Assembly: GCA_966248875.1 (NCBI GenBank)
Contig: CBINBI010000004.1
Span: 1 to 64,000, forward strand
Length of the DNA: 64,000 nucleotides
Source of the DNA: Dokdonella_A sp966248875
GTDB lineage: Bacteria > Pseudomonadota > Gammaproteobacteria > Xanthomonadales > Rhodanobacteraceae
Direction: 5' to 3'
Under the pieces are notes generated by a model. The model made no database searches and was not told the DNA's origin. It worked only from the letters and a program-made list of their open reading frames with translations. How positions within the stretch are numbered: position 1 is the stretch's first letter; each line of letters opens with the position of its first letter. A program made the position numbers and the translations under genes. Positions 16,221 through 25,242 of this stretch are shown here, piece by piece.

Positions 16221-17609
16221 ATGGACCGGAACGAAACGCCTTTCCTCAGGGCCCTGCCGCCGCGCTTCTGGCCATGGCTGATCGCGCTTGCCGGTTTCGC
16301 GTTCGACGTGGCCGCCTGGTGGCCCGGCCAGATGTCGTTCGATTCGGCGTACGCCTGGTGGCAGGCGCGCGGCGGCGAGACGACGGACATCGCGCCGCCG
16401 ATCCTGATCTTCGTCTGGCGCGCGCTGGACACGCTGCTCGAGGGACCGGCCCTCGTATTTACGCTGCACCTCGCGTTGTTCTGGAGCGGCCTTGCCCTGC
16501 TGGCGGACGCGCTGCGGCTCTCCCGCGCGCGCCTGCTTGTGCTGATGCTCGTCGCCGCGTTCGCGCCGGTGCCGTGGCTGCTGCGGGGCCACGTCTGGAC
16601 CGACGTCGGGCTCTTCTCGGCGCTCCTGTTCGTGCTGGGTGCGCTGGCACAAGCGCATGCGACCCGACGGCGCGGCTGGATAGTCGCGACGCTGCCCGTG
16701 CTGTTCTATGCATCGGCCGTGCGGCACAACGCGCTGCCCGCGATCGCGCCGATGGCGGGCTGGATGGCCTGGCTCGCCTGCGGCAGCGCGGCGTCGCGCC
16801 GGCGCGTCGCGCTCGCCACCATCGCCATCTGCGCGGCGTGCGCGCTCGCCACCACGGCGGTGAACTCGCGCGTGCAGCGTCACGTGCCGCTCTGGCCGGC
16901 GGCGGCGGAATGGGACCTTGCCGCGCTGTCGGTCGCGAGCGGAGGCATGCTGCTGCCGTCGTTCATGATCGGCCCCGGCCTCGACGTCGCCGAGCTCGCC
17001 GGCGCATTCCGCCACTGGAGCAACGTGCCGATGCTGCAGCACACGACGCACGGCATGCGCGACCCGTTCATGACGGATTTCACCGCGGAGGAGCTTGCGA
17101 CGCTGCGCCACGCCTGGCTCTCGGCGATACGCGCGCATCCGCGCGCGTGGCTTGCGCATCATGCGCGGCAGGCGCGCGCGCTGCTCGGCGTGCACGATCC
17201 GGCGTGGCCGCGCGAGCTGATCTACGTCGACGACGAGTTCCGCTACCGCGACAATCCGCCCGTCGCGCGCAACGATTCCTGGCTGCACAGGGCGCTGATG
17301 CAGGCAGCGGCGCGCCTCGCCCGCACGCCGCTGCTCGCGGGCTGGCCCTGGCTCCTCGTCGGGCTCGTCGCCGCACCGTTCGTGTGGCGCGCGCGCCGCG
17401 AATTGCCCGACACGATCGCGCTTGCCGCGCTCGCCAGCGCGTGGCTGTATCTGCCGGCCGTGATCGTGCTCGCACCGGCTGAGCTGCGCTACCTCGGCTG
17501 GCCTTGCCTTGCGAGCGTGCTCGCCGCCGCGCTGGCCGGGCTTGCGCGGTCCGCGCCGCGCGATGCGGCTGCTAGAATTCCGGGATCACCCGGCCGGATT
17601 CCGCGATGA
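16221..17609 (+). CDS. Polytopic membrane protein, GT-C glycosyltransferase-like
   Basis: This 462-residue protein has roughly ten to eleven hydrophobic segments. The first periplasmic loop reads WWPGQMSFDSAYAWWQARGGETTDIAPP, reminiscent of the acidic first-loop motif of GT-C membrane glycosyltransferases and DUF6020-like proteins. A large hydrophilic region (about residues 210-350) follows. GT-C enzymes transfer sugars from polyprenyl-phosphate carriers in the periplasm, but no specific family can be assigned. The gene starts four bases after bioD and its TGA overlaps the next ATG, so bioD, this gene and the small gene at 17606 form a unit. Confidence 0.65.
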   Translation: MDRNETPFLRALPPRFWPWLIALAGFAFDVAAWWPGQMSFDSAYAWWQARGGETTDIAPPILIFVWRALDTLLEGPALVFTLHLALFWSGLALLADALRLSRARLLVLMLVAAFAPVPWLLRGHVWTDVGLFSALLFVLGALAQAHATRRRGWIVATLPVLFYASAVRHNALPAIAPMAGWMAWLACGSAASRRRVALATIAICAACALATTAVNSRVQRHVPLWPAAAEWDLAALSVASGGMLLPSFMIGPGLDVAELAGAFRHWSNVPMLQHTTHGMRDPFMTDFTAEELATLRHAWLSAIRAHPRAWLAHHARQARALLGVHDPAWPRELIYVDDEFRYRDNPPVARNDSWLHRALMQAAARLARTPLLAGWPWLLVGLVAAPFVWRARRELPDTIALAALASAWLYLPAVIVLAPAELRYLGWPCLASVLAAALAGLARSAPRDAAARIPGSPGRIPR

Positions 17610-17953
17610 GCACGCAGCGCTACTACATTTCGATCCAGGATTTGCCCAAGGCCCGCGGCGAGTCGCACGAGCTTTCATTTCACGGCGGCTCTCCGCAGAG
17701 CTTCGCCGAGCTGTTCCAGGACGCGCTGCGCACGCCCTCGCTGTGGCAGCGCTGGCGGAGCATGCAGCCTGATCCCGACGCCGTCGACCCTGCGCTCGGC
17801 GCGAGCGATGCGAACGCGACGGTGACCGCCGAGCAGCACGATCTCCACACCGACGTGCAGGTGGTCACGTCGCTGCCGCACGTGATCGTGCGGCACCGGC
17901 TCGATCTCCTGATCGGCAAGCACTGGACCCTGCGCGACGTGAAAGCGGCGTAG
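17606..17953 (+). CDS. Conserved-looking small hypothetical protein
   Basis: This 115-residue soluble protein I cannot assign. It opens MSTQRYYISIQDLPKARGESHELSF, has no signal peptide or membrane segment and no cysteines, and its second half (ATVTAEQHDLHTDVQVVTSLPHVIVRHRLDLLIGKHWTLRDVKAA) is beta-strand-like. The ATGA overlap with the membrane protein gene indicates translational coupling, and codon use matches the neighbours, so it is likely real. A perfect 8-bp hairpin (AGCCGAGC-AC-GCTCGGCT) begins inside its stop codon, and a palindromic repeat follows. Confidence 0.7.
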   Translation: MSTQRYYISIQDLPKARGESHELSFHGGSPQSFAELFQDALRTPSLWQRWRSMQPDPDAVDPALGASDANATVTAEQHDLHTDVQVVTSLPHVIVRHRLDLLIGKHWTLRDVKAA

Positions 17954-18057
17954 CCGAGCACGCTCGGCTGCGCCGTCCCGCGGAAGCGGGGACCCAGCGC
18001 CTTTCGTCAAGCGCGGGATCAGAACCGCGCCGAGTCCCCGGTTTCGCGGGGACGGCG
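17952..18057. repeat. Hairpin plus inverted REP-like element
   Basis: A perfect short hairpin at 17952-17969 is followed by two inverted arms, CGCCGTCCCGCGGAAGCGGGGAC (split here: 17971-17993) and its near reverse complement at 18034-18057. This is the same type of palindromic intergenic element seen near 42.8, 47.4 and 50.9 kb. It lies between convergent genes, where such units often act as transcription stops or mRNA 3' ends. Confidence 0.7.
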
Positions 18058-18064
18058 ATTTTCC

Positions 18065-21000
18065 TCAGTCGCCCGTGACACCCGCCGCGCGCATGTCCGG
18101 CGGCGCCTTCACCGGCGCGGTCGGCCGCGGCGGCAATGCGACCGGCTCGGCCGCGATGGCCTTCTTCAGCTCCTCGATCGCGCGGTCGAGTTGCGGATCC
18201 TTGCCGGAAAGCTGCGCCGCGACATCTTCCTCGACGAGGATATCGGGATCGACGCCGTGGCCCTCGATGACGTACTGGCCTTCGGTGTTCGCCGTCGCGA
18301 ACTGCGGCACGAAGATGTCGCCGCCGTCGATTGCCGGGCCCCAGCCGTTGATGCCGACGACGCCGCCCCAGGTGCGCGTGCCGATCAGCGGACCGAGCTT
18401 CGCCTGCTTGAACATGTACGAGAAGATATCGCCGTCCGACGCTGTCGTGCCGTTGCAGAGCGCGGCGAGATGGCCGAGGAAGGTCTGCTGCGGATACGTG
18501 CCGGTGATTTCCGAGCCGCGGCCGTAATCGAGGCCGAGCAGCTTGCGCGACAGCCGCTCGATGATCATCGCCGAGACGTTGCCGCCGCCGTTGTCGCGCA
18601 CGTCGACGACGAGACCCTTCTTGCGCAGCTGCGGATAGAACCACTTGATGAACTCGCGGATGCCGTCGGCGCCCATGTCGGGAATGTGCAGGTAGCCGAT
18701 CTCGCCGTCGGACGCCTTCTCGACGTATTCGCGGTTGTGCTTGACCCAGCCGAAATAGATCAGCGGTTCCTCGCTGTCGATCGGCTTGACCAGCACCGTG
18801 CGCGCGCCGTCGTCCGACGCGCGCGAATTCACCGTGAGCTGCACCAGCTGGCCGGGCGCCGTGCGCAGAAGGCGATACGGATTTTCCTGCGCGTCGAGCG
18901 GCTGGCCGTTGATCGCGAGCACGTAGTCGCCTTCCTTCACGTCGACGCCGACCTCGGTCAGCGGCGAGCGATAGCGTTCCTCGTCGTTCTCGCCGGGCAG
19001 GATGTGCGCGATGCGATAGCGCCCGGTCGCCTCGTCGAGCTCGAAACGCGCGCCGATCAGGCCCACGTGCGGCTTCGCCGGCAGGCCGAGATCGCCGCCG
19101 CTGACGTAGGCGTGCCCGACGGAAAGCTCGGCGACCATCTGGCCGAGCAGGTAGTTGAGATCGCTGCGATCACCCACCCACGCCAGCTGCGGCTCATATT
19201 TCGCGCGCAGCGCGTCCCAGTCGTAGCCGTGCATGTTGGTCACGTAGAAGTGGTCGCGATAGCGCCGCCAGACCTCGCGGAAGACTTCGGCATACTCGGC
19301 CTTCGGATCGACGCGCGCGTAGAGCCCGTCGGTCGAGACGTCCTTGGCTTCGGGTTTGTTCGCGGTGAGGTCGATGCGCTTGTAGGCCTTGCCGTTGCGG
19401 ATGAGCACCGTGTTGCCGTCGGCGGCGAGCGAGATGTCGTCGACGCCTTCGTACACGTCCTCGCTCTTGCGCTCCTCGAACGAGAACGACTTCAGCTTGT
19501 TCTTGAACGCGCCTTCGCGGCCGTAGTACTGCGCGTCGCCGACGACGTACAGCAGCGATTTCTCGGTGACGCCTATCCATGCGACGTTGTCGGGATCGAT
19601 CGGCGCGCGGACGACACGCGTGTCGATTCCGTCGAAGTCGATGCGGTCGTCGATCTCGCTGGCGGACTTCGGCTTTGCCTTCTTGCCCTCGCCGTTCGCG
19701 TCCTTGCCTTCCTCGCCCTTCTTGTCGTCCTTCGCCGCGCTGTCGTTCTGCGGCGCGAACGGATTGGCGAGGCCCTTGCGCAGCGTCAGCGCGAGAATCT
19801 GCGTGTTGCGGTTGGCGGCGACGTTCCATTCGACATTGGAAATCTGCGGCGTCCACTCGCGATCGCCGAGGTAGTAGAGATACTTGCCGTCCGGCGAGAA
19901 CGTCGGCGCGTACGCGCTGAAGCGCGCGTCGCCGATGTGCACGCTCCTGCCGGCGGCGAGATCATGCACGTAGAGCTGCGAGACGAGTGTGTCCTTGTCG
20001 GCCACCGAATAGGCGAGGTAATGGCCGCCCGGCGACCACGCGTAATCGCGCCGGGACACGCCCGGATCGTCCGCGATCACCGGCGCCGGGCCGCCGCCGG
20101 CTGCGGCGACGATGTGCAGGCGGCTCTCGCTATCGACGAAGGCGATGCGGGCGCCGTCCGGCGACCAGCGCGGCGCGTACAGGCGTCCGTAGGTTTCATG
20201 GGTCAGCTGGTGCGCATTGGTGCCGTCGGCGTCGCGCACCCAGATCGCCTCCTCGCCGCTCTCGTCCGACACGTAGGCGACACGCTTGCCTTCCGGCGAC
20301 CACTGCGCCTCGCGCTCATGCGCGCCGGGCGTGTGCGTGAGATCGAGCGTGATGCCGTCCTTGAGCGGCACGCTGAACACCTCGCCGCGCGCGGTGAACA
20401 GCGCGCGCTTGCCGTTCGCGGAGAGCGCGAAATCCTCGATCTTGTCCTTGACGCTGCGCTCCTCGGCGCGCGTGCGCACGAGATCGCTCGGCACGGTGAT
20501 GTCGAGTGCGCGGTCCTGCTTCTTCTCGACATCGTAGACGTGCAGCACGCCGTCGACTTCGAAGGCGATCAGACCCTTCGAATCACCGCTGGCCCAGCGC
20601 GCGTCGGCGTTTTTGTAGTCGGTGAGCTGCTCCGTTTCGCCGCTTGCGGTGTCGTAGCGATAGAGATTCAGGTGCTCGCCGCGATCGGCGATGAAATAGA
20701 CGCCGTTGCCGATCCACACCGGATCGCGGTCGGTGTTCGGATCGTTGGTGATGTTCTTCGCCGTCTTCGAGTCGAAATCGTAGATGTAGAGATCCTGCGC
20801 CCAGCCGCCGACGTAGCGGTTCCAGGTGCGGAAATCACGGTACTTCGGCGAATAGACGATCTGCCGGCCGTCCGGCGCGTAGCGGCCGACGCCGGCGACC
20901 GGCATCGGCAGCATCGTCGGCAGGCCGCCGTCGGCGTTGACGGTGTAGAGGTGCGGATTGGAAACGCTGATCGAATCGCGCCAGCTGCGGAACAGGATCG

Positions 21001-21391
21001 CCTTGCCGTCCGGCGTCCAGCCGTACACCTGGTTGTCGAAGCCCCAGCGCTGCGGCAGCGGTCCCTGCGCGGGATAGTAGGTGAGCTGCTTCGGCTCGCC
21101 GCCGCCGGCGGAGATCACATAGACCTGATCGTCGCCGCCGTATTCGCCGGTGAAAGCGATGCGGCTGCAATCCGGCGAGAAGCGCGCGGACTGCTCCAGG
21201 CCTGGTCCCGCCGTGAGCCGCGACGCGACGCCGCCTTCAATCGATGCGGTCCATAGATCGCCCGCATAGGTGAAGACGACGCGATCGCCACAGACGTCGG
21301 GGAAGCGCAGGAGTTTCGTGCCGGCGAAAGCCGACGGAGCTGTGAGCAGGGCTCCTGCGAGGAGAAGGAGTCGAATGGGACGCAAGGACAT
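18065..21391 (-). CDS. Tricorn-like S41 protease, secreted
   Basis: This 1108-residue protein has a signal peptide (MSLRPIRLLLLAGALLTAPSAFAG). Two beta-propeller regions with WSPDG/FSPDGK repeats fill about the first 650 residues, interrupted by a Lys/Glu/Asp-rich linker. Then come a tricorn C1 core with YVTNMHGYDWDAL, a PDZ-like segment (VKEGDYVLAINGQPL) and the C-terminal S41 domain with VVDVRDNGGGNVS and ASDGDIFSYMF. The MHG histidine and the SDGD serine match the positions of tricorn catalytic residues as I recall them. It probably degrades oligopeptides in the periplasm. The longest frame starts 61 codons upstream, but the signal peptide fixes the start here. It is leftward, 130 bases after the gshA stop. 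Confidence 0.9.
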   Translation of the reverse strand: MSLRPIRLLLLAGALLTAPSAFAGTKLLRFPDVCGDRVVFTYAGDLWTASIEGGVASRLTAGPGLEQSARFSPDCSRIAFTGEYGGDDQVYVISAGGGEPKQLTYYPAQGPLPQRWGFDNQVYGWTPDGKAILFRSWRDSISVSNPHLYTVNADGGLPTMLPMPVAGVGRYAPDGRQIVYSPKYRDFRTWNRYVGGWAQDLYIYDFDSKTAKNITNDPNTDRDPVWIGNGVYFIADRGEHLNLYRYDTASGETEQLTDYKNADARWASGDSKGLIAFEVDGVLHVYDVEKKQDRALDITVPSDLVRTRAEERSVKDKIEDFALSANGKRALFTARGEVFSVPLKDGITLDLTHTPGAHEREAQWSPEGKRVAYVSDESGEEAIWVRDADGTNAHQLTHETYGRLYAPRWSPDGARIAFVDSESRLHIVAAAGGGPAPVIADDPGVSRRDYAWSPGGHYLAYSVADKDTLVSQLYVHDLAAGRSVHIGDARFSAYAPTFSPDGKYLYYLGDREWTPQISNVEWNVAANRNTQILALTLRKGLANPFAPQNDSAAKDDKKGEEGKDANGEGKKAKPKSASEIDDRIDFDGIDTRVVRAPIDPDNVAWIGVTEKSLLYVVGDAQYYGREGAFKNKLKSFSFEERKSEDVYEGVDDISLAADGNTVLIRNGKAYKRIDLTANKPEAKDVSTDGLYARVDPKAEYAEVFREVWRRYRDHFYVTNMHGYDWDALRAKYEPQLAWVGDRSDLNYLLGQMVAELSVGHAYVSGGDLGLPAKPHVGLIGARFELDEATGRYRIAHILPGENDEERYRSPLTEVGVDVKEGDYVLAINGQPLDAQENPYRLLRTAPGQLVQLTVNSRASDDGARTVLVKPIDSEEPLIYFGWVKHNREYVEKASDGEIGYLHIPDMGADGIREFIKWFYPQLRKKGLVVDVRDNGGGNVSAMIIERLSRKLLGLDYGRGSEITGTYPQQTFLGHLAALCNGTTASDGDIFSYMFKQAKLGPLIGTRTWGGVVGINGWGPAIDGGDIFVPQFATANTEGQYVIEGHGVDPDILVEEDVAAQLSGKDPQLDRAIEELKKAIAAEPVALPPRPTAPVKAPPDMRAAGVTGD

Positions 21392-21521
21392 GATGGCTCC
21401 CGACAGCGAGGCGAACACTCGTTTTTGCACAGTGCCGGCGCGGTGGCGTGCGCCGAAAGTCATGCAGATGCGCCGGGACTGCAAAAGGTCTCGTCCCTGC
21501 CCGCGCGCGATGGGAAGAGGC

Positions 21522-22886
21522 TCAGTACGCGAACTCGCCGAACACTCGATCGATGTCGCCGTTCCACTCGCCATGGAACAGCTCGAGCTTGCGCTCGGCC
21601 GGCGTCTGGTTCGCGTCCACGATCTCGATCAGGGGATCGAGGAAGATGCACTCGTCGGCACCGTGCTGGTTGAGCCTCGCGCGGCGCTTGAGTCCGTGCG
21701 CGGCGATCTTGAGGGCCTCGGCTGCCAGCTCGCGCACCGTCTGCGAGCGGAAGGGCAGCTTCAGCGCGTGGCGCGGCACGCCGTCGCGGAGCGCGTGGCG
21801 CTCCGCACGCGTGAAGTCCTTGACGAGATCCCAGGCCGCGTCGAGCGCAGTCGAGTCATAGAGCAGCCCGACCCAGAATGCCGGCAGCGCGCACAGTCGG
21901 TTCCACGGGCCGCCGTCCGCGCCGCGCATCTCGAGGTATTTCTTGAGCCGCACTTCGGGAAACGCGGTGGTCATGTGATCGGCCCAGTCCTTCAGCGTCG
22001 GCACCGCGCCTGGAAGCTCGGGCAGCTTGCCGGCCAGGAAATCGCGGAATGATCTGCCGGCGAGATCGATGTAGCGGCCGTCGCGATAGCTGAAGTACAT
22101 CGGCACGTCAAGCAGGTAATCGACGTAGCGCTCAAAGCCGAAACCGTCCTCGAACACGAAATCGAGCATGCCCGTGCGGTCGGGATCGGTGTCGGTCCAG
22201 ATGTGCGAGCGGTAGCTCTGGTAGCCGTTCGGCTTGCCTTCGGTGAAGGGCGAATCGGCGAACAGCGCGGTGGCGATCGGCTGCAGCGCGAGCGCGACGC
22301 GGAACTTGCGGACCATGTCCGCTTCGTCGGCGAAGTCCAGGTTGACCTGCACGGTGCAGGTGCGCGTCATCATGTCAAGACCAAGCGAGCCGACCTTCGG
22401 CATGTAGCGGCGCATGATCGCGTAGCGGCCCTTCGGCATCCACGGCATGTCCTCGCGCCGCCACTTCGGCTGGAAACCCATGCCGAGGAAGCCGAGGCGG
22501 AGCTCGTCGGCGACGGCCTTCACCTCCTTGAGGTGACACGCGACTTCGCAGCAGGTGTCATGGATCGATGCGAGCGGCGCGCCGGAAAGCTCGAGCTGCC
22601 CGGCGGGCTCCAGCGTCACCGAGGCTTCATCGCGCGTGAGCGCGATGAGCTTGTCGCCTTCGAGCACGCGCTGCCAGCCGAAGCGCGTCATGCCCTCGAG
22701 CAGCGCGCCGATGCCGTGCTCGCCCTCCCAGGTCGGGGGACGCAGGTCGTCGAAGCGGAATCCGAATTTCTCGTGCTCGGTACCGATGCGCCAGTCGGCG
22801 GCCGGCTTCGCGCCGGCGGCGATGAATTCGACGAGCTGGGCGCGATCGGTGATCGGAATTTCGGTGACGGCGGAGGGTCCGGACAC
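21522..22886 (-). CDS. gshA: Glutamate-cysteine ligase (plant/alphaproteobacterial type)
   Basis: This 454-residue enzyme makes gamma-glutamylcysteine, the first step of glutathione synthesis. It belongs to the GCS2-related class found in plants, alphaproteobacteria and Xanthomonadales, not the E. coli GshA type. Characteristic segments are WRIGTEHEKFGF (metal-binding glutamates), VTLEPAGQLELSGAPL, MPKGRYAIMRRYM, TCTVQVNLDF, RSHIWTDTDPDRTG and FPEVRLKKYLEMRGADGGPW. The full family length is present. It starts at an ATG after a short spacer. Glutathione would also serve the peroxidase encoded at 52.3 kb. Confidence 0.94.
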   Translation of the reverse strand: MSGPSAVTEIPITDRAQLVEFIAAGAKPAADWRIGTEHEKFGFRFDDLRPPTWEGEHGIGALLEGMTRFGWQRVLEGDKLIALTRDEASVTLEPAGQLELSGAPLASIHDTCCEVACHLKEVKAVADELRLGFLGMGFQPKWRREDMPWMPKGRYAIMRRYMPKVGSLGLDMMTRTCTVQVNLDFADEADMVRKFRVALALQPIATALFADSPFTEGKPNGYQSYRSHIWTDTDPDRTGMLDFVFEDGFGFERYVDYLLDVPMYFSYRDGRYIDLAGRSFRDFLAGKLPELPGAVPTLKDWADHMTTAFPEVRLKKYLEMRGADGGPWNRLCALPAFWVGLLYDSTALDAAWDLVKDFTRAERHALRDGVPRHALKLPFRSQTVRELAAEALKIAAHGLKRRARLNQHGADECIFLDPLIEIVDANQTPAERKLELFHGEWNGDIDRVFGEFAY

Positions 22887-22940
22887 GAGCCTGCCTCGTT
22901 GTAGGGCTCCGCACTATGGGGTCTTCGCTCCGCCGTGGGA

Positions 22941-22968
22941 AGGGCCGCGCGTCATGACGCGCGGCCCT
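22941..22968. terminator. Perfect 28-bp palindrome, probable terminator-like hairpin
   Basis: AGGGCCGCGCGTCA is followed directly by its exact reverse complement TGACGCGCGGCCCT, giving a 28-base perfect palindrome that can fold with a minimal loop. It lies 43 bases past the stop of the leftward NEW3-domain gene and before the gshA start. No long T-run follows on the minus strand, so strong intrinsic termination is uncertain; the palindrome could also be an operator. Confidence 0.6.
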
Positions 22969-23011
22969 GAAGTCCGCCGCGACCGAGTGCCGTCGCGGCA
23001 GCTGCGGTGGA

Positions 23012-24154
23012 TCAGTTCGGAACCTCGAAGCCGTCGGAGAAGATGGAGTCCGGCAGTCCCGCGGTCGTCTCCAGCGTCGCCGTCGCCGACGTGCCCGGGT
23101 CGCCCTGCGACGTCGCCGTGACGGTCGACGTTTCCACGGTGCCAATGATGGCGTCATCGGGAATCGAAACGTCGACATCGAACGTCGTGCTCTCGCCGGC
23201 ATCGAGCGTGACGCTGCTCACCGACGGCGTAACCGGCCAGCCTTCCGCGCCCGCCGTCGCGCTGATGTCGAAGGTGTCCTGCGAGCTGCCCGTGTTGGTG
23301 ATCGTCAGTGTGTACGGCACCGAAGTGCCGGGCGCGCCCGAACCCGACTGCGAGCCGTCGAGATCGACGCCGAACGGCGTGCTCGCGACGATGGAGATGT
23401 TGTCGTAGAACACCGACGTCGAGCCCTCCGCATAGAGGTCGATCGAGCCGATGTTGCTGATGCCGGGGACGGTCTGGCCCGGGAACTGATTCGTCCACGA
23501 TCCGCTGTAGAGCTCCGTGCCGTTGTAGTAGAACGTCTGCAGGTCGGCATCGAGATCGACGACGAGCTTGAGCTCCACCCACTGGTCGGTGATGTACGGC
23601 ATGCTGCCCGGATTCGCCGCACCGTCGTAGTTCTCGACCGTCCCGGTGGAGCTGTGGAACACCACCTGCGTCGACCAGCTGATGATGTTGGGATCGACGT
23701 CCGAATAGACGTTCTCGAAGATGAAATACGTATCGCCGCTGAAACCGGACGGAATGTACATCTGCGCGGTGATCGTGTAGACGCCGCTGGTGTACCCGCT
23801 GAACTCGTGAATGAGGTCGCTCGCCCCCTCGATGTTGATCGAGTTGGACGGACTGACGCTCTGCGCGTCGTCGATGAAGGCGCCCGCGCTGGGGTCGTTC
23901 ATCCAGCCCTTCCAGCCGCCCTGGCCGTGTGCGTTGGTCCCTACGACGTAGCTGTCCCAGTCCTCGAAGAAATTGCTGCCCGAGGGCGCGCTCGGACCCA
24001 CGCGGCGCACGCTCGCGCCGTCATGGCCGTTCGCGTGCTGCGGCATGGTGCGCGCCTCGGCCTCGCCGATGAGGCTGATGCGGTGCTGCGGCACCGTCGC
24101 GGACAACGCGACGGCCGCCGCGACACCCAACGCAAGAGAGTATTTCGAGATCAT
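23012..24154 (-). CDS. Secreted protein with NEW3-like domain and C-terminal IFxDGFE motif
   Basis: This 380-residue protein has a signal-like N-terminus (MISKYSLALGVAAAVALSATVP). Residues about 60-250 form a concanavalin/LamG-like beta-sandwich (NFFEDWDSYVVGTNAHGQGGW, YITDQWVELKLVVDLDADLQTFYYNG, FYDNISIV). Residues about 275-365 (VPYTLTITNTGSSQDTFDISA, VTLDAGESTTFDVDVSIP) resemble the NEW3/CARDB family of extracellular Ig-like domains. The chain ends DSIFSDGFEVPN. A GAGGAGG ribosome site just before the ATG fixes the start, so the longer open frame is wrong. Function is unknown; binding to surface glycans is plausible. It sits between gshA and engB, two core genes, suggesting an insertion of accessory content. 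Confidence 0.8.
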   Translation of the reverse strand: MISKYSLALGVAAAVALSATVPQHRISLIGEAEARTMPQHANGHDGASVRRVGPSAPSGSNFFEDWDSYVVGTNAHGQGGWKGWMNDPSAGAFIDDAQSVSPSNSINIEGASDLIHEFSGYTSGVYTITAQMYIPSGFSGDTYFIFENVYSDVDPNIISWSTQVVFHSSTGTVENYDGAANPGSMPYITDQWVELKLVVDLDADLQTFYYNGTELYSGSWTNQFPGQTVPGISNIGSIDLYAEGSTSVFYDNISIVASTPFGVDLDGSQSGSGAPGTSVPYTLTITNTGSSQDTFDISATAGAEGWPVTPSVSSVTLDAGESTTFDVDVSIPDDAIIGTVETSTVTATSQGDPGTSATATLETTAGLPDSIFSDGFEVPN

Positions 24155-24368
24155 GTCCCCGGTCCTCCTCGAAAAACGCGACCGCGCCGCGGCCGATGAG
24201 TACGAAGCGAACGTGGAAGGCCAGACCGGCTGCGCGCGATGTGCCTGCGATCCCCACGTGCAGACGACCGCCGTCCATGCCCGGCGAGGGTTATAGCACG
24301 CGCAAAACGTGCCTGCCACGCGGGTCCAGACCAGCAACGTCCCGCTCGGACGGATGCGCTCGCTGGCT

Positions 24369-24977
24369 CTATGCGGGCTCGCTGAACAGCCACCCGGCAA
24401 GGACGGCGCGCGCATCGTCGACGCCCTTGCCGTCGAGCGCCGAAATGAGCCGCGCCTCGGCGCCGGGCCAGTTCGCGGCGAGCTCCCTGCGCACGCCCTC
24501 GAGCACGCGCGCGCCTTCCCCGCGCGAGAGCTTGTCCGCCTTGGTGAGGAGGCAGAGGCAGCGCCGGCCCGTGGCACCCGTGAAATCCAGCATCGTGCGG
24601 TCGAAGTCCTTCAGCGGATGGCGCGCGTCCATGACCAGCACGATGCCGCGCAGCGACGCGCGCGTGCGCAGATACGTGTCGATCACGCTGCGCCAGTGCG
24701 CGCGCAGCGACTCCGGCACCTTCGCGTAGCCGTAGCCCGGCAGGTCGATGAGCCGGTGCGCGTCGTCGAGCGGAAACACGACGATCTGCTGCGTGCGGCC
24801 CGGCGTCTTCGACGTGCGCGCGAGCCCCTGCTGTTCGCAGATCGCGTTCAGCGCGCTCGACTTGCCGGCGTTCGAGCGGCCCGCGAATGCGATCTCCGCG
24901 CCCGTGTCGGCTGGCAGCTGGTCGAGGCGGTGCGCACTGATCAGGTAGCGCGCGTCGCGGAACGGGTTGTGCGGCAT
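24369..24977 (-). CDS. engB: Ribosome biogenesis GTP-binding protein EngB/YsxC
   Basis: This 202-residue Era-type GTPase is needed for 50S subunit assembly. GTPase motifs are in order: G1 GRSNAGKSS at residues 33-41, G2 threonine in KTPGRTQQIVVF, G3 DLPGYGYA, and G4 LTKADKL, with the family-specific PGYGYAKVPESLRAHW. The start MPHNPFRDARYLISAHRLDQLP matches homologues; the open frame continues 165 codons upstream without conservation. It is divergent from the cytochrome c4 gene, an arrangement conserved in Pseudomonas and Xanthomonas relatives. Confidence 0.95.
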   Translation of the reverse strand: MPHNPFRDARYLISAHRLDQLPADTGAEIAFAGRSNAGKSSALNAICEQQGLARTSKTPGRTQQIVVFPLDDAHRLIDLPGYGYAKVPESLRAHWRSVIDTYLRTRASLRGIVLVMDARHPLKDFDRTMLDFTGATGRRCLCLLTKADKLSRGEGARVLEGVRRELAANWPGAEARLISALDGKGVDDARAVLAGWLFSEPA

Positions 24978-25242
24978 CGGACGTCGGAATCGAAAGGCAG
25001 GGGGCTGATTGAACCACGAACTTGCCGGCGAGCCGCGAAGATCGAGCCGCGAAAAATCCGGAAGGCTCGTCGGGTTCTTCGCCGGCGCCCGCGTCCGGCC
25101 GCGGGTAGCGCCTCGTTTGCGAAGGCGCTCGGTTTGACCGCCTTCCGGCACGCAAGGGATAATTCCACGGTTATGTCCGCCCGTCGGGCCGCGCTTCGCG
25201 GCAGCGGAGCCGGTTCCCTCCCCCAGGTTTCGGAGTGAAGGT

